NCBI GenBank assembly: GCA_031216445.1
Contig: CM062208.1
Span: forward strand, 2,826,501 to 2,890,500
Source: Lateolabrax maculatus
Taxonomy: Eukaryota; Chordata; Actinopteri; Acropomatiformes; Lateolabracidae
DNA: 64,000 bases
Direction: 5' to 3'
The number at the start of each line of letters is the position of its first letter. Position 1 is the first letter of the stretch. The position numbers and the translations under genes are program-made. Of this stretch, positions 10,086 to 22,135 are shown one piece after another. Under the pieces are notes generated by a model. That model saw only the letters and a program-made list of their open reading frames with translations. It had not been told where the DNA came from and did no database searches.

Positions 10086-10500
10086 TTGTCACTTAATGAA
10101 ACAACTATAAGTTCACATAACCTGCTGGGAGAACGACTTACTCACTGGCCCTCTCATTTACTTGAATGGGGCCGGTCTGTTGGCGCAGTAAGGGTGTCAA
10201 AGCAGTGTCATCTGGCCAAAAAGCTGCAATGCAAAGCAGCATCATCTAGCACGGCGCGGCGTTGGCCAATCAAATACAAGAACGTGAACGCAGCATTTCT
10301 ACTGTTTCCCCCGCGATCAAGCTGTGATAATTTTCCTGCGTTGTCTCAGCGGTACCTTTACAACACGACGCTACTGGGGCAGCCTCCAGAGCTGTACCTG
10401 CTTACGACAGCACACCACTCAGTATACAGATCTCTGTCTCCAGAGGTGTCAGTGGCTCATCGGACACAACTGTTAAAGTGGTTATTCACTTAAATTGCGA
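10086..10500 (+). other. Open stretch of 135 codons, probably repeat-derived, not called a gene
   Basis: A frame from 10086 to 10493 stays open, and its composition is more balanced than its neighbours. The product has no domain I recognise. The wording (GGGGCCGGTCTGTTGGCGCAG...TCATCTGGCCAAAAAGC) resembles an interspersed fish repeat as far as I recall. No splice sites or promoter support a gene. Confidence 0.35.
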
Positions 10501-10767
10501 CTTTAAGAAACGGCCGAGACACAAGTGAATCAGGAAATATCTCAAATTTTAAACAAGACAGGCCCGTCAAACAGGAACCATCTGGCAAAAATCTACTTGA
10601 GTAAACGAGTAAAATAAAACAGCTCATCTGACAGACAGGCTACCACAGGACAATCAGCTACACACACACACACTTCAATTGCCCCTCTAAATAGTTTCGT
10701 CTCTGATGAGGTGTGGCACGGCAGAACAATCTTGGTGTTTAACCTGCCACTAGGGGTTGGGTCAAGC

Positions 10768-10805
<38 letters not shown>

Positions 10806-11584
10806 GGACTCCCTCGGTAAACAATAGAGCCTAAGTGTTGGTGATGAGCTGGAGGGTCGAGGTCCTCCTGCAGAAGCCTTTTCCACTCAGCTTGTCTTCT
10901 CTGCCTGAAGACAATCAGCTCACGCTGTGACTCTGCCACGGAGGGATAATTTATACCTGCTGCGACACACCGACTTCTCTCCATCCACCCCCCAAACCAT
11001 CCCGTCTGCCCGTCTCCCTGCTGAACGCTTCTGGAGGCTAACAAGGCCAGAACTGAGCTGACAAAGCTACACAAGGAATTAAAGAAAAATGAAAAGAATT
11101 TCCTGGTGCTTCTCGAAATGGAGCAGCTGTTAAAAGTTCTTTTTATTTTATTGTCACAGTTGATATTTCCATTATCCAGCAAATAGAAAGCTGTCATCCA
11201 TTACTTCTTTCTCAGCATGAATCATTCTTCTCTGAGAGTTTATGTTTGGCCGTCCAAGTTAACCTTGGAATGACTCGTTTCATGATGTTCAAAGGCTTCC
11301 AGACTATTTCAGAGCGCCTTGTCTTTTGAACAATGTTGTGTATTGTGTATAAACTTAAATAGGGCTTGGCTTGAGGGAGGAGGGGGGGCCAGGCTGGGCC
11401 GAGTCAACTCCGTGGCCACAGGAACCAAATATTGCTTCATTTGTACATGTATGCAATCAAAGAAAACCAGGAATGGAAAATATACTACCCAAGAGGCTGT
11501 TTTGGGTGGAATTTACTGGAAATTGTGGATGACAATGCAGCTTCCTGTGTTTATACAGTAAAGGAATACACTTTTAAAAGCACT
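10500..11584. other. Intergenic, includes (TG)n at 10771-10803
   Basis: A TG microsatellite of about 17 units at 10771-10803. The rest is unique-looking sequence without a gene. Part of it (11000-11330) is evenly composed and might be conserved, but no specific signal stands out. Confidence 0.6.
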
Positions 11585-12090
11585 ATTACCAAAGACGTGT
11601 GCTATGGATGTTCCAGGGAATTAAAAAATAAACTTTGACAAGGCACTGCCTGGCCAACTCGCAGCAGTCAATCTGCTGAGTTTTCATTTAAACGGCCCTG
11701 ACTAAACAGCCTCAAACGAAGTAAAGGAGAATATTATGCAAGATAAAGCTAATAAGTAGCCAACAACTCACTCTGAATGGTAATGCTATTCAAACCTGCC
11801 AATTCTTCTGTGAGCAAACTGGACTGAAAATCGTATTACTAAAGGAAGCCTCTGTGGCTGTTCCGGGAAATTAAAAAATAAACTCCATCAAACTGTCGCT
11901 GGGCCTCCCCAAAACTGATAAACACTGAGACGCACATTTTCCTTTTAATGGGCCAAACTCATCAGTCGAAAACCCACCAACAAATATTATGCAAAATAAG
12001 GCTTTTAAAGGGACAACAACTCGATCTGCATGGAAATGCGCTTCTCATCCGCATAATCTTTTGCCAGCAAACAGAACTGAATGTTCTGAT
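11585..12090 (+). repeat. Diverged 250-bp tandem duplication with conserved blocks
   Basis: Two direct copies meet at about 11836. Matching blocks keep a constant offset of 250-253 bases. TTCCAGGGAATTAAAAAATA (11611) pairs with TTCCGGGAAATTAAAAAATA (11861). ATATTATGCAAGATAA (11731) pairs with ATATTATGCAAAATAA (11984). CAACAACTC occurs at 11761 and 12014, and GCAAACTGGACTGAA near 11814 pairs with GCAAACAGAACTGAA near 12067. The text between blocks is largely diverged, so the duplication is old. TTATGCAA in both copies is a C/EBP-type half-site word (motif knowledge). No coding potential is seen. Confidence 0.75.
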
Positions 12091-15000
12091 TAAGACGTTA
12101 TTTCCTCACAGTGATGGCATTTGTTCCAGTAATAGTATCTGTGGGCTTGTCGCCACTTCTTTTTCTCTGGACTCCTTATTTCCTGACGGTTACAAAGATG
12201 CAAATTACATCTATAAATGTGTTTAACGGTAACCAACAAATTTTCAAAGTGAACTGACCGAATCAGTAGCTTTTAGCAGTGGAGCTCCTCTCACTGGTGA
12301 CAGCTTTTACTTCCTCGTTAAAAACATATTAAAAGACTCCGAAAGCCACAGAAACAACCCTGATCTGATAAATGACAGACTGCTGAGCTTTTCACCTGAT
12401 GTGCTTGTAGAGGCTAGTTTTGTTCTGAACTGCACGTGACGGCTTAAATCAGTCTGAATCGGCGCAGTAAGAATGGTGATGCGTTCACTGACTGTTGTAC
12501 GCACTGAACTGTCTCCAAACGGTGATGTGTTCACTTGCTGTTGTCATGGATGAATTATGCGAACACTTAGTTTAGAAAAGAAAAGGTCAGATGACTAAAA
12601 TCTTTGGACTGGACTGAGCTGAACAAAGTGATTTGTGATTTCCACCTTTATATCAGAAGGGTTTCTCTCAGGACACCCCTCCTTTCTCACCACCACCCTG
12701 CTGCACCCCCCATTACCCTCCCAACACACGGCCTCTCTGCTCTGCAGCTTTGCGGTAAGCACCTCTGGTTTTCATTCAGTACCACCCGTCCCCTTCTCCT
12801 TCCACCTCATCCCTAAATCTCCTAATTCAACTCATTATTCGCTCAATTGGTGGGCTTTAACCCCTCCTGCCTCGGGTCCTATAGAGCTGGTAGTCATTAG
12901 CAGACAGGATTTGTGACGGAGCGGAGCAGGGGGTAGCAGGCCCAAACTCCCTCCCTCACACACACATATATAGTGTCATAAAGCGCCCGAAGAGCCTGCG
13001 GGGTGTCGCTGCAGTTAAACACATATCAGCCTCCCAGTGTTAAACAGCGGGTCCGTCAGAAGTTGGATGGGAGTCAGGTCTGCTTGGTTAGACGCGGCGA
13101 GACCACCCAGAGGTCTGTGGTTCTGCGAGATGCTCGCTGCAGTCTGTGTGCGCTTGGCTGATGTGAGCTGAGCATCCGTCTGGGTAATGACTTCTGGGAA
13201 GTCACTGGGGAAACCGGGGCTGCTAATTTGACCTCATTTTTTGGCAAATGAAGGTGATAGGCTTTTGTTGTCCACTGTGATAACAGCCACAGTGATCCTC
13301 TGCACATATATCTAGATCACAACAAATGCAGTAAACCCAATTTAACTTATTTTACACTTGGGACTAATTCTGGATGAGGTAAATCCATAGTGAGTCCTGT
13401 AAGTTAAACAACAAAGTCGTGCGTCACTGCCCTCCAGAATGACACATGTAACCGTTTTCTATGGGCAGGACGACAGTTGTTTGTGCCTTCCAAAACTCAC
13501 AAATCACTGTTGCACAAATAAAACCAGTTTCTGATCTGACACTGCTTTTGTTAGAGTGTCTATAACCAATATTTCTATATTAACAAAGGATCAAATGATT
13601 ACAGTGTGTTATGTAAAAGGGGACGCTTGTAGTGATGAACTCACAGAGAATCTGCGACTCAGCAGTTTCCCTCAGCTCTGTGGAGCTTTATAGCATCTAA
13701 TGGTCAGCAAGGGGTGACTCCACTGCCTCCAAATACAAGTCAGATTATACAGTAGTCTATGACTAAATAAGTAAACATTTCTTTTCAACAAGTTTATGGT
13801 CTCAATCACTAGTTTCAAGTCTTCTTCAGTACAGCAGGATGTTCATTTAGTAAATTATGGTCAATGGCGTCACTACCTTATGATTAACAATTCGCTACCA
13901 TTGCGACCATCAATCAAGATAGCCAGTGTAGCAACGGGAAACAACGCCGACTTTCAGCAGGAAACCAGAAACGAGCCGTGATGTTTCAACGTCCAACGTT
14001 TTGTTGACCTACCCATCCCTACCTCCTCCCTCTTTGTACTCAGTGGCTCTATGACACAACAAACCATTTCCTCCTTTGCACGAGAGCCATAACTCCTACG
14101 GCCACTAGAGGTCTTAAAAATAAATGTATATTAGTGTTTGACATTTTCTCTGGGGGGGGGGGGTTAAACTGGTATCAACTTGATGTAAAGGATGTGAAAG
14201 TGGGATGTCTGACGTGTGTGTTTTGTCTCTTTGAGTGTAATCAAATGGTCATACAGTGGAATAGATATCCAGATATTTTTGGCCTGTGCTTCTGTTTGTG
14301 TTTGAGGGACAGAGAGATTGACAGGAGTCTCGGTACCCAGGGCCCCTCAGACAGCTGTGAGGGCACCACTGCAGGGTATTAGGCCTGATAGAGGGATGAT
14401 GAGAGAACATTAGAGGTGAAGGGGGGGAGAGGGGGGCACAGCTGTTGCTGCTAACTATTATTACCCACAATGCAGCATCGGAGGGGAGGCTCTCTGCGGA
14501 GTGGGCTCACACACCTGTGGCCTCCCGCTGTGGTCGGGATGTGTGGATACTCTCTCAGATAGTCTGTGTGGGTCAAGAACACACATATAACCTGATATTC
14601 AAGCATGAGCGAGGCAGGTTCACACAAACATACACATTGATGATTTCTGCTCATTTTCCCCTCCATTAAACGTTTCATCATCATGTTTTTTAATCTATAG
14701 GAGAGGTCACCGCACATAACCCAATAATGTCTTGTTAGCTGGAATAAGTGATGGAGGCAAGAGGTGCAGATGTGAGAAGAGTAAAGGGGAGGGACGTGAC
14801 TTTTCATGCCGCGACCTCCCGTGGGAGCTTTGCCATGGAGCCGCGGAGTGGCGGGGCAGCTGGTGGGCCCGTGGCATGGCAACGCTGTACGTCAACGCTA
14901 ATGCACCGAAGAAACAGAAGGCAGCGGTGGCAGTCACTCGGGGGGGGCAACATGGAAACAAACAGTAAACAACAGCAGACATTCAATTAGCCAAATGTTA
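12091..15000. other. Intergenic, no gene seen
   Basis: Mostly unique sequence. Small marks are a C-rich stretch near 12680-12800, a run of 12 G at 14152-14163 and a G-rich stretch near 14418-14440. The stretch 12820-12900 (TCATTATTCGCTCAATTGG, TAGTCATTAGCAG) has a homeodomain-site flavour. Short open frames on both strands at 14450-14990 overlap each other and have no domain. Confidence 0.6.
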
Positions 15001-15470
15001 CGGCGAGATTAACAACTGCTTGTCAGGACTGAGCCTTTCATCGGATCCTCTGCGAATACAGCTTGTGACATTTCAAGTTGATCAGAATACTTTCAGATGT
15101 TGCTTTGGGAGCTGGAGCAAGCATGACTGGAAACCGCAGTTGTGTTTGTTTGATTGGACATGTGTGTTTGAGAGACTGGATTAATTTGGTATGAAGCACA
15201 GACTGCTGCTGACTGAAACGCAGCAGTTTCATCTGTACCAATGTTGAACGCTGTGTGAATTAAAAATGGCGTGGGTCGCATGGGGTCAGATTTGTCCGAT
15301 CCAATCTGGGTCTTTGTCAGGCGAGGTCTTCAATACGAGAAGGCAAACAGCTGCTGTGATTAAAAATAAATCGCACTCAGCATTTCTCTAAACCCTGGAA
15401 TAACTAATCTAGACTGGGACATGAAATATACATGAGGGCAAATGTAATGATTTCATCCATCAAAGGATTT
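15000..15470. promoter_or_regulatory. Candidate conserved non-coding element
   Basis: A repeat-free block with CAATTAGCC, AGATTAAC, TGATTGG, GGATTAATTTGG, GAATTAAAAATGG, GTGATTAAAAATAAATCG and AATAACTAATC. The balance of AT-rich cores in GC-moderate text is typical of developmental enhancers. Inference from composition only. Confidence 0.3.
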
Positions 15471-17034
15471 ACTCAAACACTTTAAACCAAAGTCCTGGAT
15501 ACACACTGAGAGAGAGGATTGTTCCACCAGAGCAGCATCCAGGCAATGATGAAGATAATATTAGTTTAAGGAGTCACCTGGGGAAGACGTCACTCAGTGT
15601 TTTTCTGTGGTTCTTAGGTCTTAGGTCCTATCGAAGTGGATGAGATCTCACACAGATCCCGCAAAAGAAAAAAAAAAGGCAATTATCTCTCAAAACATCA
15701 TGATTTCCTAAACGTTTTCATATAAAAGGCCATTAAAGAGACACATCAGCTGATGACTGGGCTGGAGGTCCAAGTTCAGTCCAAATTAGGGATGATTTAG
15801 TTCAAGAAAAATGAAAAGATCATAACATCTGTACTGGTCGGAAATCTTAGCATGCCTGCGTCATTCATGGGAGGTAAAACGAGGCTGTTTCAGAGTCCGT
15901 CCGAGGGGCTGATGGGAGCAGCAGCTCCCAGCAGCGGGGACAGATCTGATTGGAACATCGGGGGGGGTCATAAGATCACCCCTCACCTCTCCCCGGGCTC
16001 AGCTCAGTCTCCCTCAGGCTGGGACGGTGGGTGGGCAGGAGGTCTGAGGCGCTGGGCGAGCAGAGGCAGGTGTGTGTAGGACAGTGCAGCCCGGGGCCGT
16101 CCCTGGGCGCCGGCCTCCGCCCCGTCCAGCACTGATGCTTCCTGACAGACGAGCTGGAACGACTGCAGGAATAAGGGGGCGGTGAGAATAGAAGAGCAGA
16201 CCAGGTGAGCAGACGCCGGTGCTAACGAACAAACCTCAGCCCTCGGCCAAAAAGCCAAGTCAGTTCTTCATTTCACAGTGGTGTGGTAATTGTACTGTAG
16301 TCTCAAAAAAAAAATGTAAATGTGTGTTTACAGTCACACAAAAGGGAAAAGGAGCAGCAGTGACGAGGCCTGAAAGTTAATTTTTTACCTAAAAAATAAG
16401 TTTAACCCTCCTAGGCTTGTGGATGTGCATGGGGTTATGCTAATACTGCATGTGATTGCAGCCAATATGTAGAGATTGAGATGAAGCTGCTATAATCAAT
16501 ATTGTATAATTTGCACCCAACCCGGCAGCTCCCTTCAGCCCTCCTCAATATAACTTTAGCTGAATGAAGTCTACTGTTGCTCTGTAACTGCTGGACAGGT
16601 AAATAAGCACCTGTCAACTTTAAAGGTGATTTTATATCAATATTGTGTTTACAACTTGTTCTTGCTGCCCCTAAATGGCCAAAAAAAAGTGAGTTAAGAT
16701 TATTTTGTCAAAGGAGTCGTTATTTGCAAAAAAGTTTTTTATCAAATGATATAAGTTGCATTATTTATTTATTAAATTGTTTGCCTGTCCATCGCCAACC
16801 ATAGCCCCTGTTCCTCATTCAACCCCACCTTTTTCTGTACGGCTTATACAGATAAACTTATTTACTGTGACTAAAATACTAAAACTGATAAATTATATTA
16901 AAATAAATGATTCAATAGTTTAAGTGAAATTAAATAAAACACCAGAGTGTAAGTATGCGTTTGTCACTGTACTGTATAAGACTTCATGTTGACTGTGCCA
17001 GCACGTAAAAGCTGTAAAAATGGTGGTAAATCAA
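15470..17034. other. Intergenic, no gene seen; short dispersed repeat near 16620-16690
   Basis: GTGTTTACAACTTGTTCTTGCTGCCCCTAAATGGCCAAAAA at about 16645-16685 resembles GTGTTTACAGCTTCC...CTGCCCCCAAGTGGCCAAAAA at about 41608-41648, marking a small interspersed family. A GC-rich patch at 15900-16160 yields overlapping Pro/Ala-rich frames on both strands, not called as genes. Confidence 0.55.
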
Positions 17035-17258
17035 AAGACATTTTGAGTTGTCACAACAGGAAAAGCACAGGTGTTACTAATAAAATGAACAATGGCTCCG
17101 TTCTATCCTTGTGTCCCAGTAAGTCACGTGGGTCTCACAGAGAGCCAGCATGCACAGAACCAGGACCCTGAAACTGAAGCTGCTAAATGGAATCCAGCCA
17201 TCGCTCATTTTATTATTTACACTTGTACTTTTCCTACTGTGACATGTCAAAATATCTT
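17035..17258. mobile_element. MITE-like hairpin element with 62-bp inverted arms
   Basis: The left arm 17035-17096 and the reverse complement of 17197-17258 align end to end. Both read AAGA(C/T)ATTTTGA, then TGTCACA, (A)GGAAAAG(C/T)ACA(G/A)GTGT, AATAAAATGA and GATGGC/AATGGC, with only scattered changes. The loop is about 100 bases. No protein frame is present. A solo arm of the same family lies at 24984-25039. I recall this family as common in percomorph genomes. Confidence 0.8.
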
Positions 17259-17829
17259 CCGACTCGCAGCTGAAGTGAATATTATTATTGCAGAAGTAAA
17301 GTGAGCTTTTCTGACTGGTTGTCACGTTTGTACTCATTACACTTTACTTTTAGTGGCCTTGATGTTCTAGATTTTTTTAACCCTCGTAGATACATCTCAT
17401 ACCTGTCTTTAAAATATTGTGTATTTACATTAAGTCCCCAGAAATGTGGCGGGCAGCGGCATGCTGTCAGTCAGTAACTACTCGTTTCCACATTTGCAAC
17501 CATTGGTGGTGAATTCTCATTAGGCATTAACTGCATCAGTAGCCTATTGAGCAGCAAGTCCGGGGTGAACGGACATCTGTCACTTATTCCCTCTGTCTGT
17601 TTATCTTAATACATCCAAACGATCATGTGTCCTTCCACCTCTGGTTTTACTGCTATTCATTCAGAACAAAGATAAACAAGATCATTCAAATATTTACTAC
17701 TGTGGAAATAAGGGAGCACAGTAGGTGTGTGTGTGCTAATTAACTAAAATCAAGATGAGCATGCAGTTTCTACGTTGCATGCATGTTCCTCCCCAAGAAA
17801 CTATCATTCAAATCTTATCACATATTTTA

Positions 17830-17959
17830 CAGAAGCAACACACACCCACACACACACACAGACATTAACATGGGCACACAGTGTATTCAATATTCATCAC
17901 CACAAGCTGTCACATAATGGGCTCCTTCCGTTGAAATAGTTAAACAGCTGACAGAGCAG

Positions 17960-18026
<67 letters not shown>

Positions 18027-18050
18027 ACACACACACACACACACACACCC
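17830..18050. repeat. Compound (CA)n microsatellite
   Basis: Short CA runs at about 17836-17860, then a long run at 17960-18048 interrupted three times by CTCA. Regular interruptions suggest a stabilised or duplicated repeat. Confidence 0.95.
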
Positions 18051-18129
18051 TGGAAAATGACAAAATGAGAAGAGACCGAGATACAAGCAAACAGAAATTA
18101 ACAGAAAAGGAGAGAAGCAGCATGTCCTG

Positions 18130-18460
18130 ATTAAACTACACTAAGATCCAACATTTGCTAGTTAGCACTAAACACAAAGTACAGCTGAGGCTGATGGGAA
18201 CATTAGTTTTGCAGGTATTAGGTCATATTACAAATACCAGATTTTGACCCGCTGGTGGCGCTAGAGAAAAAGTCAGAGGATCATCGTAGTCATAAATATC
18301 TGCAGCGGATTTAATGGGAAAAGATGTCAAGATTTCACAGTCAAGATTCATCCTCTGAGGACCACGAATGTCTGTACAGAATCTCATATCCATCCATCAA
18401 ATAGCTGTTTAGATATTTCAGTCTGGACCAAAGTGGTGGATGGACTGACAGACAGTTTTT
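18130..18460 (+). repeat. Dispersed fish repeat, family B copy 1
   Basis: Contains GTTAGCACTAAACACAAAGTACAGCTGAGG, GGTGGCGCTAGAGAAAAAGTC, CATCCTCTGAGGACCACGAATG and GATATTTCAGTCTGGACCAAAGTGG. A second copy at 48690-48905 shares GATATTTTAAGTCTGGACCAAAGTG at its end in the same orientation. This wording is a hallmark of a widespread percomorph repeat (recalled). Confidence 0.75.
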
Positions 18461-19230
18461 CAGTCACATTTGTACCATAAAGTCAGTTCCTTCTTCACTC
18501 CGTATCAACCGGAGAAGCTGCAGAAGTTTGGTGTTGTGTACGTGTTCCACCTCAGGTCTCACCTCTGCACAAGAAAGGTGTATTAGCTCACCTGCTCGGC
18601 AACAATACCAGCCTTCGCCACCGTCACGCTAAATTAGCCTTCATTGGGCACGTACACACACAAACAAGGACACTGACATACACACACACACAGACGACAC
18701 CAGTGATTGGATGATGATGGCGGCGATATGACTGCGCCCCTGTCTGCTAGGTAACGATGCCTGTCTGTTGATGCCAGCGTGGATAACATTCACAGCTCCG
18801 CTCAGAAGTCTTTCATCCACTCTCATCTGGAACAGGACAAACACACTCACACAATCCACAGATTTCCTCTCCCTTCGTTGGCGTGTTTTCCAACTTTAAC
18901 CTTTATCTCTTTTTACTGGGAAGGTCTGGATGATACAGGCCCAGAAATAAAACCATAAAGGGCATACCGAGAGGGAGAACAGAGGAGCTTCCAAAGGCTG
19001 CATATCTTAAATAACGCTCTGGGTATGTGAGTGAGTCATTGTGTCACATAGCAGGCTTGTTCGAGGGGGCTGCCCCACTGGAGACCTGGAAAAAACATGA
19101 GATCGTGGGCCGGAGTGACGTGTTGTGATCGGTGACTGCTGGATCTCAGCCACATGTGACACTGGATATGAGCTCAAGGTGAGGAAGAAAAGGAGGACTG
19201 AGGACGAGGAACAGAGGATTGATGTGTTTT
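18460..19230. other. Intergenic, no gene seen
   Basis: Unique-looking sequence with a short CA run near 18681-18692. No open frame with recognisable content. Confidence 0.6.
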
Positions 19231-19990
19231 TATTATTGCCAAACGCAAAAACTACTTACGTACTTAAGGACAATTTTGTGTTACTTTACTTGAGTATCTG
19301 TATATGCCACTTTACTACATTTCAGATGAATTGCATCTCCACGCCCACTAGTAATAACCTTTAAGATTAAGATTTTACATTAAAAAAGTTGGATTAGTTT
19401 ATAAAACACAATGCATTATTAAAGATTAAACCCACAGATACCAACCTTTTTGGCTGGTGACCCCTTACAAAAAAGCAGTGTGTAGTTGGGGGCCCTTGTC
19501 ATGTTTCAGATGTCTGTGAGTTGTTAGCAGTAGACTTCTCCAATGGATTAATTTAAATAACTGTTCAATGCCCAAAGAGGTACAATTATTTATTTCCCCC
19601 CAAAAAATGAATATAAATTTGAAGAGCAGATTTTCGTTTCTTAGGACCCGCCAAGATTTATCATGTGACCCTTTGGAGGTGGCCCCTGCTGGACTAATCT
19701 ACCTACAGTGACTGACTGCAGCTGCTTACACATGGATGCATCAGTATTTACAGCCTAATAATGCAGTTTTTAATAGTATAACAATCACCATTCAAGAACC
19801 ATTTTTCTCTGAAATAAGTACTTTCACTTTGATACTCTGCGTAAAGTTTACTCATAATAAGTTTGTACTTTGACTTAAATTTTGAATGCAGGACTTCTCT
19901 TTGTAATGTAGTATTTTTTAATTGTTGTACTGGTACTTTTACTTGTGTAACGGCTCTGAGTACTACCCCCACCGCTGCTCTCCAGGTCAC
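19230..19990 (-). repeat. Composite of dispersed repeats (copy 2 of the 60-300 family plus AAGTA-type text)
   Basis: CCAACCTTTTTGGCTGGTGACCCC near 19441, TGACCCTTTGGAGG at 19666-19679 and GATGCATCAGTATT near 19735 match the element at 60-300. Flanks carry GTACTTTTACTTGTGTAACGG-type text of the AAGTA family. Confidence 0.6.
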
Positions 19991-20220
19991 TGCAGGTCAG
20001 CCATTTTGGTCACTAATGGGTGCGTTTGAAGGCTGGTGAGTAAACCAACCGAGGAAGTCCTAATTACACCTCAACTCTTATTTCTCACCCTCACGGCTCT
20101 CTGTCTTACCTGCTCCATGTCCTCACTCCTTCATTCTTTTCCTCCCCTCTTCCTGCTTTTCTACCTCCCTTACTCCTCCTTCCCTCCCTCCCTCCCTCTC
20201 TTTCCTTTAACTAGGCCGTG

Positions 20221-20460
20221 CCAGTCAGTGGGATCAGGCCCGGGCCTCCTAGACCTCGCCTCCCAGACAACTGCAAACAATTAGGGAAATTAGTGGCTCC
20301 AGCATCACCATCAGGAGGCCTGCTTGTTTATAATTTAATCGGGGCGCATGTCAAAACAGTCAGAGCTTGAGAGAAACAAGATGCGTCGCCGAGATGAAAT
20401 TCAAACTGCCAGCCAGCTCAAAATATTAGGACTGTTTGTTTAATAGCGTGCGACCAACTG
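20221..20460. promoter_or_regulatory. Candidate conserved non-coding element
   Basis: A repeat-free block with AACAATTAGGGAAATTAGTGG, TATAATTTAATCGGGGCG and GTTTAATAGCG cores in GC-balanced text, flanked by pyrimidine-rich (20110-20210) and purine-rich (20460-20560) low-complexity sequence. Composition-based inference; satb2 is the obvious developmental target. Confidence 0.3.
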
Positions 20461-21539
20461 GGTAAGAGCAAAATATAGGAGGGCAGCAGGAGGAGGGAGG
20501 GGAGAAGGAGGCAGAAAAGGAAAATACTAATGAAGAAATGAGGAAAGAAAACAGCATGGGAAAAAATGAAGATGTATTAATTTGGATGTTTTTTTTTTTT
20601 TTTTTATCCATTCCACATTTTGCGAGTTAATGCATTTTGTTTTTTCGGCTTCTCCCCTTTCTCTCCCTGCCGCCCCCTCCTCCGTCTTTCACTTAGCAGT
20701 GCTCTGGGAATTTCAAACGCTTGGATCTGTGCCGCCTTTCAAATTCATTATAAAAGCTTTTTGCTAACTAAATAGAGAGAGAGAGGAAGAGAGAAAAAAA
20801 AGTGCCACATTCATCTCTTAGCCCCCGTGCTCCCTCCCCCCTGCCCCCTGACAATATATAAATAAACTAGAGTGACCTGATTGAGATGTAAAAGGCAGGG
20901 AGTTAGCACTGGGACCCATACATTACTTCCCAACATTAACAGTAGTCTACTCAGCCGACACATGGTGGTGGGAGTACGGCCTCTGGGCAAACGGTGAGGT
21001 TAGAACTAATGCCCCCCTCCTTTAACCACTCGCCTATGCCCACACCCTTGGAAAGTATGGGCTACGGTTGGCAGTGCGATGATACTGCCACAAAACTGAC
21101 ATATTTCACATGGACGCTCCCGGATTGTGGTATCCATTAATGTAAAGAGTTATCATATTCAGACCGCCTGCTCATTTTTATTTCCTGCCCAGATTCAACT
21201 TTTCCTCTGCACCCAAAAAAGAAAATACACCGAAGTGATTATTTGCAAAGGCTCCTGAAGCAAATCCAAAATTAGAAATATTATCTATCATCATCTGTGC
21301 TCTACAGTATGTTGTGCAGAGTAAACCATGCACCACAATGGAAACTTGAGGCTCAATGTTTTTGACAGGGGTGGAAAAATATAGCCTCTGCAACCCAAAG
21401 AACAACAATGGCTCTCATAGCCCGCTCATTATATTCATGATAAACAAAAGAAACACCAAAAAGAAGTCATTAAACGCATGTCATGCATTCTCTAAGAAAA
21501 TCCAAAACTGACAGGCGGACAGCGAGCCGAGTATAGATG

Positions 21540-22015
21540 GAGGGCGAGGGGTGAGGCTGATAGAGCCCCGATGATGATGGTCTCAGCGGAGCATCATTAA
21601 GCTGATGGGAATCACAACAAGGCAGTAATTGGTGATAAGCTGATGTATGGTGAAAGTGATCCAGAGCCAGGGATCATGATAGCAGAAACACAGACCAACA
21701 CACACACACACACACACACACTGTACAACCCGGCGAGCAGACTGCGAGGCTGGCAGACATGCAGGGTCCTGGTCAAAGAGCATTATTCAGAGTACATGAC
21801 TGCATGCAGCGCGGCACCAAACGGCTTTCATTACGTCAGTCTGCTAACCCGTTAATGCGTGTTCCCCCAGATACCTCGGCCGGCCAGTCAGGCAGACACA
21901 CAGGCCCTGACCATCAGCCGCCAGTCCACGCAATCAGCCGCCTGCTATCAGCTCTCTAATTGGATCAGTGGCACGAATGTGATTACAGCAGGCGTATTTA
22001 TTTACATAATAATTA
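21540..22015. promoter_or_regulatory. Candidate conserved non-coding element with CA insertion
   Basis: GCATCATTAAGCTGATGGGAATC, GGCAGTAATTGGTGATAAGC, TTTCATTACGTCAGTC, CCCGTTAATGCG, TCTCTAATTGGATCAG and TTTACATAATAATTATTACCG lie in one block, split by a (CA)n at 21697-21721. GTAATTGG and CTAATTGG are good homeodomain-type sites. Composition-based inference only. Confidence 0.3.
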
Positions 22016-22049
22016 TTACCGCCCTCCCCAGAGGAGCCAGGGGAGAGCG

Positions 22050-22135
22050 CCAGGGTCTGGGGAGAGATGGAGGGTGGGATAGAAGCGGGAGGAGGGGGAG
22101 AGGAGGGAGGGAGGGAGGGAGGAGGTGGACAGTGA
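22050..22135. repeat. GGAGG-rich purine tract
   Basis: Imperfect GGGA/GGAGG units. The Leu/Pro/Ser-rich frame on the opposite strand is an artefact of it. Confidence 0.8.

Noticed and set aside
14450..14990. Cluster of overlapping frames on both strands
   Set aside because: No domain, no splice structure; several mutually exclusive frames in a GC-rich patch.
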